Positions 16,460 through 24,087 of a stretch of DNA of 64,000 bases are shown here, one piece after another. Position numbers and translations under genes: made by a program. The first letter of the stretch is position 1, and each line of letters begins with the position of its first letter. The stretch lies in contig NZ_CP039886.1 of assembly GCF_005221285.1 (NCBI RefSeq), positions 682,001 to 746,000 on the forward strand. The letters run 5' to 3'. This DNA is from Neisseria flavescens (lineage in GTDB: Bacteria > Pseudomonadota > Gammaproteobacteria > Burkholderiales > Neisseriaceae). The notes beneath the pieces were generated by a model. It searched no databases. It saw only the letters and a program-made list of their open reading frames with translations, and was not told where the DNA came from.

Positions 16460-16486
16460 ACATTTTTAAACTTATCAACTTAAAGG
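16460..16486 (+). promoter_or_regulatory. Putative ArsR operator upstream of the oxidoreductase
   Basis: Contains TTTTTAAACTTATCAACTTA, near-identical to the site upstream of the regulator (TTTTTAAACATATAAACTTA). It abuts an AAAGGA ribosome site for the oxidoreductase. Confidence 0.6.
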
Positions 16487-16493
16487 AACGATT

Positions 16494-17705
16494 ATGTTAT
16501 TCACTCCATTCACTTTTCCAAACGGCAAAACCGCCAAAAACCGTATCTTCAAATCCGCCATGGAAGAGCAACTTGCCCAAAACGACCAGCCGTCTGAAAA
16601 ACTCATCCACCTGTACGGCACTTGGGCAAAAGGCGGTGCGGGCGTGTTGGTTACGGGAAATGTGATGGTGGCTGAAAGCGGCAAAGGTTCGATAAACGAT
16701 GTGGTAATTTCAGACGGCCGCAGCCTTGAGATGCTGAAAAAATGGACGAAAGCCGGCACGCAAAACGACACGCTGCTCATCATGCAAATTAACCATGCGG
16801 GTAAACAGTCGCCTGCGGTGATCAATAAAACCCCACTTGCGCCTAGCGCCGTGCCGTTGGTGGGCATGGACGGCTTTATCAATCCGCCGCGCGAATTGAG
16901 TGCCGACGAAATCAACGGGCTGATTCAGCAATTTGTGCAAACCGCGAAAATTGCCGAACAAGCAGGCTTTTCAGGCATACAAATTCACGCCGCGCACGGC
17001 TATCTCATCAGCCAATTCCTCTCGCCGCACCACAACCGCCGCCAAGACCAATGGGGCGGCAGCTTGGAAAACCGTATGCGCTTTCTTTTGGAAACCTACA
17101 CCTCCATCCGCGCCGCTGTGGGCAAAGATTTCTTGGTGGGCGTAAAACTTAATTCGGCGGATTTCCAAAAAGGTGGTTTTGACGAAAGCGAATCGGTGCA
17201 AGTGGTACAAAAACTGTCAGAAATGGGCATTGATTTTATTGAAGTTTCCGGTGGTAACTACGAAAGCCCGCAAATGCTCGCCGCCAAAGACAGCACCCGC
17301 AAACGCGAAGCCTTTTTCATCGATTACGCTGAAAAAGCCCGTGCAGTCAGCCAAGTTCCATTGATTATCACCGGCGGCTTCCGTTCGCAAAACGCCATGG
17401 AAGACGCACTCTCCAGCGGCCATTTGGATTTGGTCGGTGTCGCTCGTCCGTTTGCCTTAGTCCCTGATTTGGCAAACAAAATGCAAAACGGCACCTACCA
17501 AACCGTGCAAACCGACCGCATTCAAACTGGCGTAGCATTTGTTGATAAAAAAGCGGGCGCGATGCTGGAAATGAATTGGTATATGACGCAAATGGACTTG
17601 ATCGGGCAAGGCAAACAGCCCAATCCTAAATTGTCGGCGTGGAAAGTATTGCTGAAAACTTTGTGGGAAAACGGCAAAGCGGGTTTGAGCACGGGCAGGG
17701 CGTGA
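16494..17705 (+). CDS. NADH:flavin oxidoreductase, Old Yellow Enzyme family
   Basis: 403 residues, single-domain FMN TIM barrel. Seen: QINHAG (about 98-103), the substrate-binding HAAHGYLISQFLSP with His165/His168 and Tyr170, and NRRQDQWGGSLENR, all hallmarks of the family. The C-terminal Fe-S and dinucleotide domains of the 2,4-dienoyl-CoA reductase branch are missing, so it is a short ene-reductase-type enzyme acting on activated alkenes, quinones or similar electrophiles. Two standard DUS cores lie inside (near 16590 and 16706). It sits immediately downstream of the ArsR regulator and shares its putative operator. The segment's flanking DUS words are of other dialects. Confidence 0.93.
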   Translation: MLFTPFTFPNGKTAKNRIFKSAMEEQLAQNDQPSEKLIHLYGTWAKGGAGVLVTGNVMVAESGKGSINDVVISDGRSLEMLKKWTKAGTQNDTLLIMQINHAGKQSPAVINKTPLAPSAVPLVGMDGFINPPRELSADEINGLIQQFVQTAKIAEQAGFSGIQIHAAHGYLISQFLSPHHNRRQDQWGGSLENRMRFLLETYTSIRAAVGKDFLVGVKLNSADFQKGGFDESESVQVVQKLSEMGIDFIEVSGGNYESPQMLAAKDSTRKREAFFIDYAEKARAVSQVPLIITGGFRSQNAMEDALSSGHLDLVGVARPFALVPDLANKMQNGTYQTVQTDRIQTGVAFVDKKAGAMLEMNWYMTQMDLIGQGKQPNPKLSAWKVLLKTLWENGKAGLSTGRA

Positions 17706-17733
17706 TCAACCATTTGAAAGAACGCTTGGAATG

Positions 17734-17802
17734 GGCTACCTGAAAGCAGCCTGCACTTTGTTTTCCAAATGTACAGGCTGCTTTTTATTTTTCAGGCAGC
17801 CT
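17734..17802. repeat. Foreign-dialect DUS words forming a terminator
   Basis: GGCTACCTGAA (17734-17744, Eikenella-like), AAGCAGCCTGCA (17744-17755, exact K. oralis-like) with near-inverse TACAGGCTGCTT (17772-17783) and a T run, then TTCAGGCAGCCT (17791-17802, inverse of the Simonsiella-like word). The inner pair forms the terminator of the oxidoreductase gene. Confidence 0.75.
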
Positions 17803-17809
17803 TTGGGTT

Positions 17810-18919
17810 TCAGACAGTCTTGCAAGGGAACTGAATCTGTTGCCTACTCTTCAAATAGCATACAATTTTTTCCAGTTCGATTCGCTGCATAAAGCGTTCG
17901 ATATTCATCCAATCGGGCTGGTTATCGGCATTGACGGGCAGCAGGATTTTTTGTTTCGCCATGCGGGTTGCATTGAATTTATAGCCGTATTGGTATTTGG
18001 ATTTCTGTTTCAAAATCATGGTTTTTAAAAACAGACAGGCATATTTTCCAGCCTGTTTTGATTTGATTTTCAAGCGTTTTACATCGTCTGAAAACAGGCA
18101 TTCGTAAGGATGGTAGAAATTTTCCACCACGCTGCCGTTGTAGTTTACGCCTAAAACATCCTTATCCAAGCTGGCATTTTTATTCGCAATAAAGGCGGTG
18201 ATGCCGTTATTTGAATCGCTTGCGCCGACAAACGGGATTTTGCCGCTTTTCATATCTTGTTTGGTTAATCGCACACCCGAATAAATCTCGCAAATATCCT
18301 GTATCGCAAACGCCGCCCAGCGGTTTTCAGACGGCGTCCAACGTTCTACCCCCCCCCCCCGCAAACTATTGTTATTTAATGAATTATTATAATAGCTTAG
18401 CACGGAGGCGATTTTGTCCCGTTCGATTTGCTTCATAAAGCCTTCCATAAACTGCCAGTCGGGCAAGCCGTCTGAATTGACGGGGAGCATTATGCGAGTA
18501 CGGTTCAATCTACCCAATGTTGCTCCTGTACTTCCCCATGCAAATTTTTTCATCTGGATTTTTAGCAGCGGAATAATGAACATAGCAACCAAATAATTCA
18601 GATTGTCATTACTTAATACCTGAATATTTTGTCCGGTCCAAAAACTATTTTTTTGATAAAAAACGGTTTGTGTATCTAAGCCGATGGTAATTACATTTCC
18701 ATCATCTTTTTTATATTTTGGCATTTGTTCATCGGATACAAATAAATTGATGCCGTTATCCATATCGCTGCGGGTGATATAGGGTGTTTTGCCGTTTTCA
18801 GAAACTTTCAGCTTATTTTTATCAATTCCACTTTTGGTTGCTTTAATTTGAAAAATGCCTTCTTTTCCGCCGATAAAGAAACCTTGCCATACCCTATCCG
18901 TCAATTTCAACTTACTCAT
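17810..18919 (-). CDS. Restriction-modification specificity subunit with phase-variable G12 tract
   Basis: 369 residues. Two target-recognition halves: each contains an ITRSDMDNGI / FVGASDSNNGI segment typical of HsdS-type domains, joined around the middle. The start ATG overlaps the stop of the upstream methyltransferase gene (ATGAGTAA at 18912-18919), which fixes it; a few codons further upstream are also open but have no ribosome site. Codons 187-191 contain a run of 12 G (plus-strand C at 18349-18360), read as R-G-G-G-V. In the sequenced state the frame is open (ON). Loss of one G gives TAG immediately after the tract; gain of one G reaches TGA within a DUS seven codons on. Either slip leaves only the first half-subunit. 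Function: sequence recognition for the partner at 18912-20825. Confidence 0.92.
   Translation of the reverse strand: MSKLKLTDRVWQGFFIGGKEGIFQIKATKSGIDKNKLKVSENGKTPYITRSDMDNGINLFVSDEQMPKYKKDDGNVITIGLDTQTVFYQKNSFWTGQNIQVLSNDNLNYLVAMFIIPLLKIQMKKFAWGSTGATLGRLNRTRIMLPVNSDGLPDWQFMEGFMKQIERDKIASVLSYYNNSLNNNSLRGGGVERWTPSENRWAAFAIQDICEIYSGVRLTKQDMKSGKIPFVGASDSNNGITAFIANKNASLDKDVLGVNYNGSVVENFYHPYECLFSDDVKRLKIKSKQAGKYACLFLKTMILKQKSKYQYGYKFNATRMAKQKILLPVNADNQPDWMNIERFMQRIELEKIVCYLKSRQQIQFPCKTV
18349..18360 (-). repeat. Poly-G12 (poly-C on plus strand) simple repeat in specificity gene
   Basis: Homopolymer of 12, the longest G/C run in the window, located at the exact midpoint of the specificity gene between its two recognition domains. 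Tracts of this length in Neisseria are prone to slipped-strand mispairing. Confidence 0.95.
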
Positions 18920-20825
18920 CGCCACTCTCCAATCCAAACAAATATCCCCTGCCGTGCGTAATCATATTGACTTCAAAGGTCAGATAATCGGCAATCACTT
19001 TTTCAAAATCGGCCTCGGTGGGGATTTCGTCATTGAAGTAGTAAAACGAATGCAGCCATTCGTCATCGGCTTCCACGGTGGTTTCCACGCAGAATTTGCT
19101 TTCTGCCTGAATTCGTCCGAACCATACGTCCAGCAGATGCTGTTTTTTGTCTTTTGCGCTGACGGTTTCCACTAGGCCGATGTGTTTCTGCACTTCAAAA
19201 CCGTCGTTTTCAAAGTTAATGAATTTGACGGTTTTGTCTTTATCATGTGGGATGCCTGTGGAGAAGACGGCAATGCAGGGGTTGGTTCCGACACCGTAAA
19301 AGGTGTTTTTGTTCAGGGTAATTACGCCTTCAAGCGTGTGTTTTTTGAGGATGTTCTCTTTAATTGCCTGTTCTTCTTTGGTTTTTCCCGTCATGGAAGA
19401 CTGCGGCACAATCACAATGGCCTTGCCATCAGCTGTAATGGAATCCAGCAGGTGTTCGGTAAAGGAAATTTCGTAAAGGTTGGGATTGGCTTTCGAGCCT
19501 TGCGAATAAGGCGGATTCATCATGCCGATGTTGCAGCCTTTGAGCTGGATCTGGGCAGGGTTTTGTTTTAAAAAATCTTCCTGCTCCAAGTTACTTTTGC
19601 CGTCGCCGCGCAAAATCATATTGGTGGTGGCGATGGTAAACATATAGGGCTGCAATTCGATGCCGTGCAGTTGGTTTTTGCGGATATTGCGTTTTTCAGC
19701 TTCTTTATCGGTTTTTTGCAGCATATGGTGCATGGCGGCAATCAGAAAGCCTGCTGTGCCGCAGCAGGGGTCGAATACCGAATCGGTTGGTTTGATGTCA
19801 ATCAGTTCGCAAAACAGTTCAACGATATGGCGCGGGGTCAGTACAATACCCAGCGTCTGTCCGTCGCCGCCCGAATAGGACATAAATTCACCATAAAAGC
19901 GTCCCAAATAGTCTTCAGCGGAATGGATGTATTTGATGTTTTTGTAAATGTGGTCGTAGATAAATTGAGTGTAGTGTTTGAGCGGGGTTTTGCCCAATAT
20001 GGAATTGGTTTCATTGATGGCTTTGGTATCGCGGATAACCAAAAACTGGCTGAGCAGTTTGTCTTTTTTTACCTGTGGTTTGACTTGGGCACGCTCTAAG
20101 TTTGACTGAATGGCTTCGTAAATTTTTTGCCCATCGGTTTTTACATCGTCGCCGTTTAAATTATCTATATCAAAGTTTTTATGTTCGATTTCACGCAGTG
20201 CAAGCAAAATGCCGGACACAATCAACGGCTTGTCTTTATCCTGAATACTGCCGTAATTGCGTAGATCTTCGTGCAGTTCTTTGGCATCTTTTAGGATTTC
20301 GGCAGTGGTTTTTTCTTCGTCTGTCTGCTCTTTCAAGATGTTTTTAGTGTAATACTCGCCAATGTTCTTTTCGTTGAACAAGGTGAATGTTTCCACATCT
20401 TCCAGTTCTTTATAGCCGCCACGTTCGTCAATAAAGAGCGGTGAGATTTTGTGACGTTTTTCGTTGCCCGATACGCCGATGGCAATGATTTTCTTGTAGC
20501 CGGTGTTTTTTGCCAAATGGATGCCGTAATGCAGCGCACCGTTTACGGCAAAATCTTTGACGCTGGCGGCGGTTTGACAAATTAAGTCGTTATCGTCGCG
20601 TTTGATGTGGTCGGCGGTATCGGCTTTGTCTTCAACAACAATCACGAAATCTTTCACAACGCCGCAGTATTCGGGATAGCCCGCTTTGCCTGTTTGCGCT
20701 TTGGAAGCGGTTTTTAATGCTTTGTCCAGTTCGGCAATATCACTGCCTTGCGGGCATAAGTTTAATTCTGCCTCTTTGAGCAGGTCGTAAACCCACAGGT
20801 CTGTTTTGATTTCTCTTTTAGCCAT
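18912..20825 (-). CDS. Adenine DNA methyltransferase with N-terminal nuclease-like domain (BcgI-like RM subunit)
   Basis: 637 residues. The N-terminal 160 residues look like a PD-(D/E)XK-type nuclease: Asp59 in VVKDFVIVVEDKAD, then Glu65-Asp-Lys67, followed by QTAASVKDFAVNGALHYG. The middle is helical. The C-terminal half is an N6-adenine methyltransferase of the HsdM type: SAM motif DPCCGTAGF at 352-360 and catalytic NPPY at 437-440. There is no separate restriction (HsdR) gene on either side, so cleavage and methylation are probably in this one chain, as in BcgI-type (type IIB) enzymes. The specificity subunit follows with an overlapping start. Base composition is lower in GC than neighbouring core genes. 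Confidence 0.88.
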   Translation of the reverse strand: MAKREIKTDLWVYDLLKEAELNLCPQGSDIAELDKALKTASKAQTGKAGYPEYCGVVKDFVIVVEDKADTADHIKRDDNDLICQTAASVKDFAVNGALHYGIHLAKNTGYKKIIAIGVSGNEKRHKISPLFIDERGGYKELEDVETFTLFNEKNIGEYYTKNILKEQTDEEKTTAEILKDAKELHEDLRNYGSIQDKDKPLIVSGILLALREIEHKNFDIDNLNGDDVKTDGQKIYEAIQSNLERAQVKPQVKKDKLLSQFLVIRDTKAINETNSILGKTPLKHYTQFIYDHIYKNIKYIHSAEDYLGRFYGEFMSYSGGDGQTLGIVLTPRHIVELFCELIDIKPTDSVFDPCCGTAGFLIAAMHHMLQKTDKEAEKRNIRKNQLHGIELQPYMFTIATTNMILRGDGKSNLEQEDFLKQNPAQIQLKGCNIGMMNPPYSQGSKANPNLYEISFTEHLLDSITADGKAIVIVPQSSMTGKTKEEQAIKENILKKHTLEGVITLNKNTFYGVGTNPCIAVFSTGIPHDKDKTVKFINFENDGFEVQKHIGLVETVSAKDKKQHLLDVWFGRIQAESKFCVETTVEADDEWLHSFYYFNDEIPTEADFEKVIADYLTFEVNMITHGRGYLFGLESGDE

Positions 20826-20961
20826 ATTTTATTTTTTAAGACGGATATTGAATATTGTTAAGAAATGTATAGGTTATTGCGACACGGCGGCAGGCGCAAC
20901 TATTTTGATTTTTCAGTTCTTGTGTCGGATTTTTGCATCGGACAAAACCGTTTCGGGCTGA

Positions 20962-21000
20962 ATCGGGCTGAGACGATTTTGCAAAAGTCTCAGCCCCGAT
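20962..21000 (-). terminator. Hairpin after rluB
   Basis: ATCGGGCTGAGAC and GTCTCAGCCCCGAT form a strong stem next to the rluB stop. A good T run is lacking, but the position fits a terminator. Confidence 0.55.
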
Positions 21001-21010
21001 TTATCTTACA

Positions 21011-22069
21011 TTAACTTTTCTTCCGGCGACGTTCGCCCGGAAGCAGCATATCTGCCCATTTGATGATGTTGGCGACTTCTGCCGGATTGAGTTCGTAGAA
21101 CTGGCCGCGTTTGAGGCGGTTTGGCAGGCCGATGGGGCCGAAGCCTACGCGGACGAGGCGGCTGACGGTCAGGCCTTGGCTTTCAAAAATACGGCGTACT
21201 TCTCGGTTGCGGCCTTCTTTGATGACGACGTTGTACCATTTGTTTGCGCCTTCGCCGCCTTGTTCGTAGATGCGTTCTACTTTAGCCAAACCGTCTTCGA
21301 GCATGACGCCTTCTTCGGTCAGGACGCGCATCTGTTCGGTGGTCAACTCGCCCAATACGCGCACGGCGTATTCGCGTTCGACCTCAAAACTGGGGTGGGC
21401 AAAGCGTTGAACCAGTTCGCCTGAAGTGGTCAGGATCAAAAGGCCGCTGGTATTGATGTCCAAACGGCCGATGGCTACCCAGCGGCTGCTGGCTGCTTGC
21501 GGCAGGCGGTCGAAAATGCTGACGCGGCCTTGCGGGTCATCGCGGGAAACGATTTCGCCTTCTTGTTTGTAGTAGAGGATGATGCGTGGAAGGCGGTCGG
21601 CCCATTTGAGTTTGATGATGCTGCCTTTGACGGTAACGTGGTCGTCAGGCGTAACTTTTTCGCCCAGTTGCGCTACGCGGCCGTTGACTGTTACCCAGCC
21701 GTTGCTGATCCATTCTTCCATTTCGCGACGTGAGCCGACACCGGAAGCGGCCAGGACTTTTTGCAGGCGCTCGGGTTCAAAGCGTGAAAGGTCGCTGCGG
21801 CGTTCTTTCAAATCGCGGGCGTGCTCCATGATTTTTTGGTTGGGATTGCGGACAACCAGTTTTTTAGCTTTGGCGGCACGTTGTTTAGGCGCGGTATTTT
21901 GAGCTTTGGGGCCGTCTGAAACTTTTTGGCCGTAAGGTTTGCCTGATGTTTTGCGTTCGTCGTCGGGACGTTTTTTATTGGCAAAGGATTTGGCCGGTTT
22001 GGAAGGTTTTTTGGAGGTAGACGATACGCCGTCGCGCCATTGGCGTTTGCTGGAAGGCTGTTTGGACAT
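21011..22069 (-). CDS. rluB: 23S rRNA pseudouridine-2605 synthase
   Basis: 352 residues. A long basic N-terminal extension (residues 1-95, rich in Lys, Arg, Ser) precedes the S4 RNA-binding domain (RLQKVLAASGVGSRREMEEWI) and the RsuA-type catalytic domain with the GRLDINTSGLLILT motif that carries the catalytic Asp. Ends with EVRRIFESQGLTVSRLVRVGFGPI in the family manner. TAGGAAAA ribosome site. It borders the restriction-modification locus on its left. Confidence 0.94.
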   Translation of the reverse strand: MSKQPSSKRQWRDGVSSTSKKPSKPAKSFANKKRPDDERKTSGKPYGQKVSDGPKAQNTAPKQRAAKAKKLVVRNPNQKIMEHARDLKERRSDLSRFEPERLQKVLAASGVGSRREMEEWISNGWVTVNGRVAQLGEKVTPDDHVTVKGSIIKLKWADRLPRIILYYKQEGEIVSRDDPQGRVSIFDRLPQAASSRWVAIGRLDINTSGLLILTTSGELVQRFAHPSFEVEREYAVRVLGELTTEQMRVLTEEGVMLEDGLAKVERIYEQGGEGANKWYNVVIKEGRNREVRRIFESQGLTVSRLVRVGFGPIGLPNRLKRGQFYELNPAEVANIIKWADMLLPGERRRKKS

Positions 22070-22140
22070 GATTTTTCCTAACTCGCTTGAAAAAGCGGTT
22101 CTTCTGCGGCATTTGCGGCAGGGGTTGGATTGGGGGGAAA

Positions 22141-22171
22141 AGGCCGTCTGAAAATCAGATTCAGACGGCCT
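22141..22171 (-). terminator. DUS-pair terminator after pdxH
   Basis: Tight inverted DUS pair with a 7-base loop between the pdxH stop and the rluB start. Confidence 0.75.
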
Positions 22172-22229
22172 GCTGATGAAAGGCTGTATTGTAACTCAAC
22201 CAGTAAATTTTTGTTTGAAAATCCGAAAA

Positions 22230-22862
22230 TTATGGCGAAAGGCGTTCGCGTATCCAGTTGCCGTCAATCAGGCGGTATTGGATGCGGTCGTGCAGGCGGC
22301 TGGGGCGACCTTGCCAAAATTCGATACGGTCGGGAATAACGAGGTATCCGCCCCAATGCGGCGGGCGGGGAACATGCAGGGGATGTTTGACACCGACGGC
22401 CGCGGCCTTGGCCACCAATACGGCTTTGCTGGAAATCACTTCGCTTTGATCGCTTGCCCATGCGCCGATACGGCTGGTATACGGGCGGCTTTCAAAATAT
22501 TCGTCCGAAGCGGCGGCATCGAGTTTTTCAATGCGTCCTTCAACGCGCACTTGGCGTTCGAGTTCCGGCCAGAAAAAAGTCATGGCGGCAAAGGGGTGTG
22601 CCGTATAGGAGCGGCCTTTGCGGCTGTGGTAATTGGTAAAGAAAACAAAGCCTTTGGGGTTGACTTCTTTCAGCAGTACCATGCGGCTGTTGGGCCTACC
22701 GTCTTCGCCCACGGCGGCAACGTTAACTGCTGTCGGCTCGTTGACTTCGGCGTGAATCGCTTCATTCAGCCATTGCTCGAATTGGACAATAGGGTCGGCG
22801 TGGCATTCGGCTTCCGACAGCTCGCGTTTGCTGTAATCTTCGCGGATATTGTGCAGATCCAT
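22230..22862 (-). CDS. pdxH: Pyridoxamine 5'-phosphate oxidase
   Basis: 210 residues, FMN enzyme making pyridoxal 5'-phosphate. MDLHNIREDYSKREL start, FEQWLNEAIHAEVNEP, RMVLLKEVNPKGFVFFTNYHSRKG (FMN/phosphate contacts) and the C-terminal RLHDRIQYRLIDGNW are typical. The chosen ATG at 22862 has an AAGGAG site 8 bases upstream; a longer frame from 22892 lacks one. It is divergent from dut with a short shared control region. Confidence 0.95.
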   Translation of the reverse strand: MDLHNIREDYSKRELSEAECHADPIVQFEQWLNEAIHAEVNEPTAVNVAAVGEDGRPNSRMVLLKEVNPKGFVFFTNYHSRKGRSYTAHPFAAMTFFWPELERQVRVEGRIEKLDAAASDEYFESRPYTSRIGAWASDQSEVISSKAVLVAKAAAVGVKHPLHVPRPPHWGGYLVIPDRIEFWQGRPSRLHDRIQYRLIDGNWIRERLSP

Positions 22863-22928
22863 GATTTTTCTCCTTAGGTCTGACTGAATCATACTCCGTT
22901 TTTTCAGACGGCCTCAAGGGCATTTGTG

Positions 22929-22934
22929 TATAAT
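22929..22934 (+). promoter_or_regulatory. Extended -10 for dut
   Basis: TGTGTATAAT gives an extended -10 (TG one base before TATAAT), 40 bases before the dut start; a DUS lies at the expected -35 position. Confidence 0.55.
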
Positions 22935-22973
22935 CGTAGCCCTTTCCAATATAGAACAATACGGAGTCCTGTC

Positions 22974-23426
22974 ATGCAAACCGAAGTCGAACTGAAAATC
23001 TTAAATCCGAAAATGGCCGATTCCCTGCCTGCTTATGCAACGCCCGGTTCTGCCGGTTTGGACTTGCGTGCCTGCTTGGATGAAGCTGTTGTGTTGCAGC
23101 CGGGCGATGTGTATCTCGTTCCGACCGGTTTGGCGGTGCATTTGGCCAACCCTGCGTATGCAGCCGTTTTGTTGCCGCGTTCCGGCTTGGGCCATAAACA
23201 TGGTATTGTTTTGGGTAACTTGGTCGGTTTGATTGACTCGGATTATCAAGGCGAATTGAAGGTTTCTTTGTGGAACCGTGGTAAAGAAGCGTTTACCATC
23301 GAGCCGATGGAACGTATCGCGCAGATGGTGATTGTGCCGGTTGTCCAAGCTGCGTTTAAGGTTGTGGACGAGTTTGCCGCCAGCGAGCGCGGTGAAGGCG
23401 GATTCGGCAGCACCGGCAAAGCCTGA
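22974..23426 (+). CDS. dut: Deoxyuridine 5'-triphosphate nucleotidohydrolase
   Basis: 150 residues, homotrimeric dUTPase. All five motifs are present in order: AGLDLRA, LLPRSGLGHKHGI, GLIDSDYQGELKV, RIAQMVIVPV, and the C-terminal RGEGGFGSTG arm that closes the active site. The start at MQTEVELK is supported by GGAG upstream; the frame is open further upstream without support. Prevents uracil incorporation and supplies dUMP. Confidence 0.97.
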   Translation: MQTEVELKILNPKMADSLPAYATPGSAGLDLRACLDEAVVLQPGDVYLVPTGLAVHLANPAYAAVLLPRSGLGHKHGIVLGNLVGLIDSDYQGELKVSLWNRGKEAFTIEPMERIAQMVIVPVVQAAFKVVDEFAASERGEGGFGSTGKA

Positions 23427-23433
23427 TGATTTG

Positions 23434-23502
23434 AAAGGCCGTCTGTAACAGGGAAAATTGAAATATTCGATTTCGGTTTGCCGCTGTTCAGACGGCTTTT
23501 TT
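23434..23502 (+). terminator. Degenerate DUS-pair terminator after dut
   Basis: AAGGCCGTCTGTAACAG and CTGTTCAGACGGCTTTTTT pair imperfectly: the left copy has TA instead of AA. Ends in a T run. Confidence 0.7.
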
Positions 23503-23612
23503 GTTGAGCCAACCTTTGCATAATTACACACAAGATTGCATTTTTATATCTTGCCTGCATTGCCGACGCACCCAATAATACAGGCCGTCTGAAACCTTTA
23601 CGGAGCGTTGTT

Positions 23613-23939
23613 ATGTCCCGTCCCTCACTTTTTCTGCCTTTGTTTTTGATTATCTTTGGTGCGATTTGGTTTTTACGCGCTACGGATATTTTGCCTGCGA
23701 CATCGACAATGATTGCTGGCGCATTAATTATTTTAGGCCTTGCCGTATTGATTATGGACGGCATCAACAAACAGTCCATCGTTTCCGGCCCGATGTTGGT
23801 TTATATCGGCACAGCCATTTATCTGCACATGAGCTACTGGATTTACCTCTCGCCGTTGCTGGCCATCGGCATGGTTGTGTTGGGTTGCCTGCTGTTGCTC
23901 TCACGCAGCGATATGATTCCTGAGAAACACACAAAATAG
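23613..23939 (+). CDS. Small integral membrane protein
   Basis: 108 residues with four hydrophobic segments (about 7-25, 30-49, 57-77, 80-98) and a short charged C-terminus. It resembles the LiaF-type/DUF5668 transmembrane domain in the PLFLIIFGAIWFL and AGALIILGLAVLIMDGI segments, but I cannot assign a family firmly. It lies between dut and guaA, followed by a DUS pair. Confidence 0.75.
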   Translation: MSRPSLFLPLFLIIFGAIWFLRATDILPATSTMIAGALIILGLAVLIMDGINKQSIVSGPMLVYIGTAIYLHMSYWIYLSPLLAIGMVVLGCLLLLSRSDMIPEKHTK

Positions 23940-23969
23940 AAAGATGAGAGATTTGGGTTTTGCCCTATA

Positions 23970-24017
23970 AAGGCCGTCTGAACAATGGTATAATCCGCCG
24001 TTTCAGACGGCCTTTTT
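23970..24017. terminator. DUS pair with -10 box in its loop, upstream of guaA
   Basis: AAGGCCGTCTGAA and its inverse enclose TATAAT at 23990-23995, followed by a T run. Terminates the membrane-protein gene and may hold the guaA promoter, as in the rlmB leader. Confidence 0.6.
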
Positions 24018-24087
24018 TATTGTGGTTTAAACTTGAAATTTACCCTCTCGGCCACACCGTTTTCTTACATTTTGCAAAGTTTCCGCC

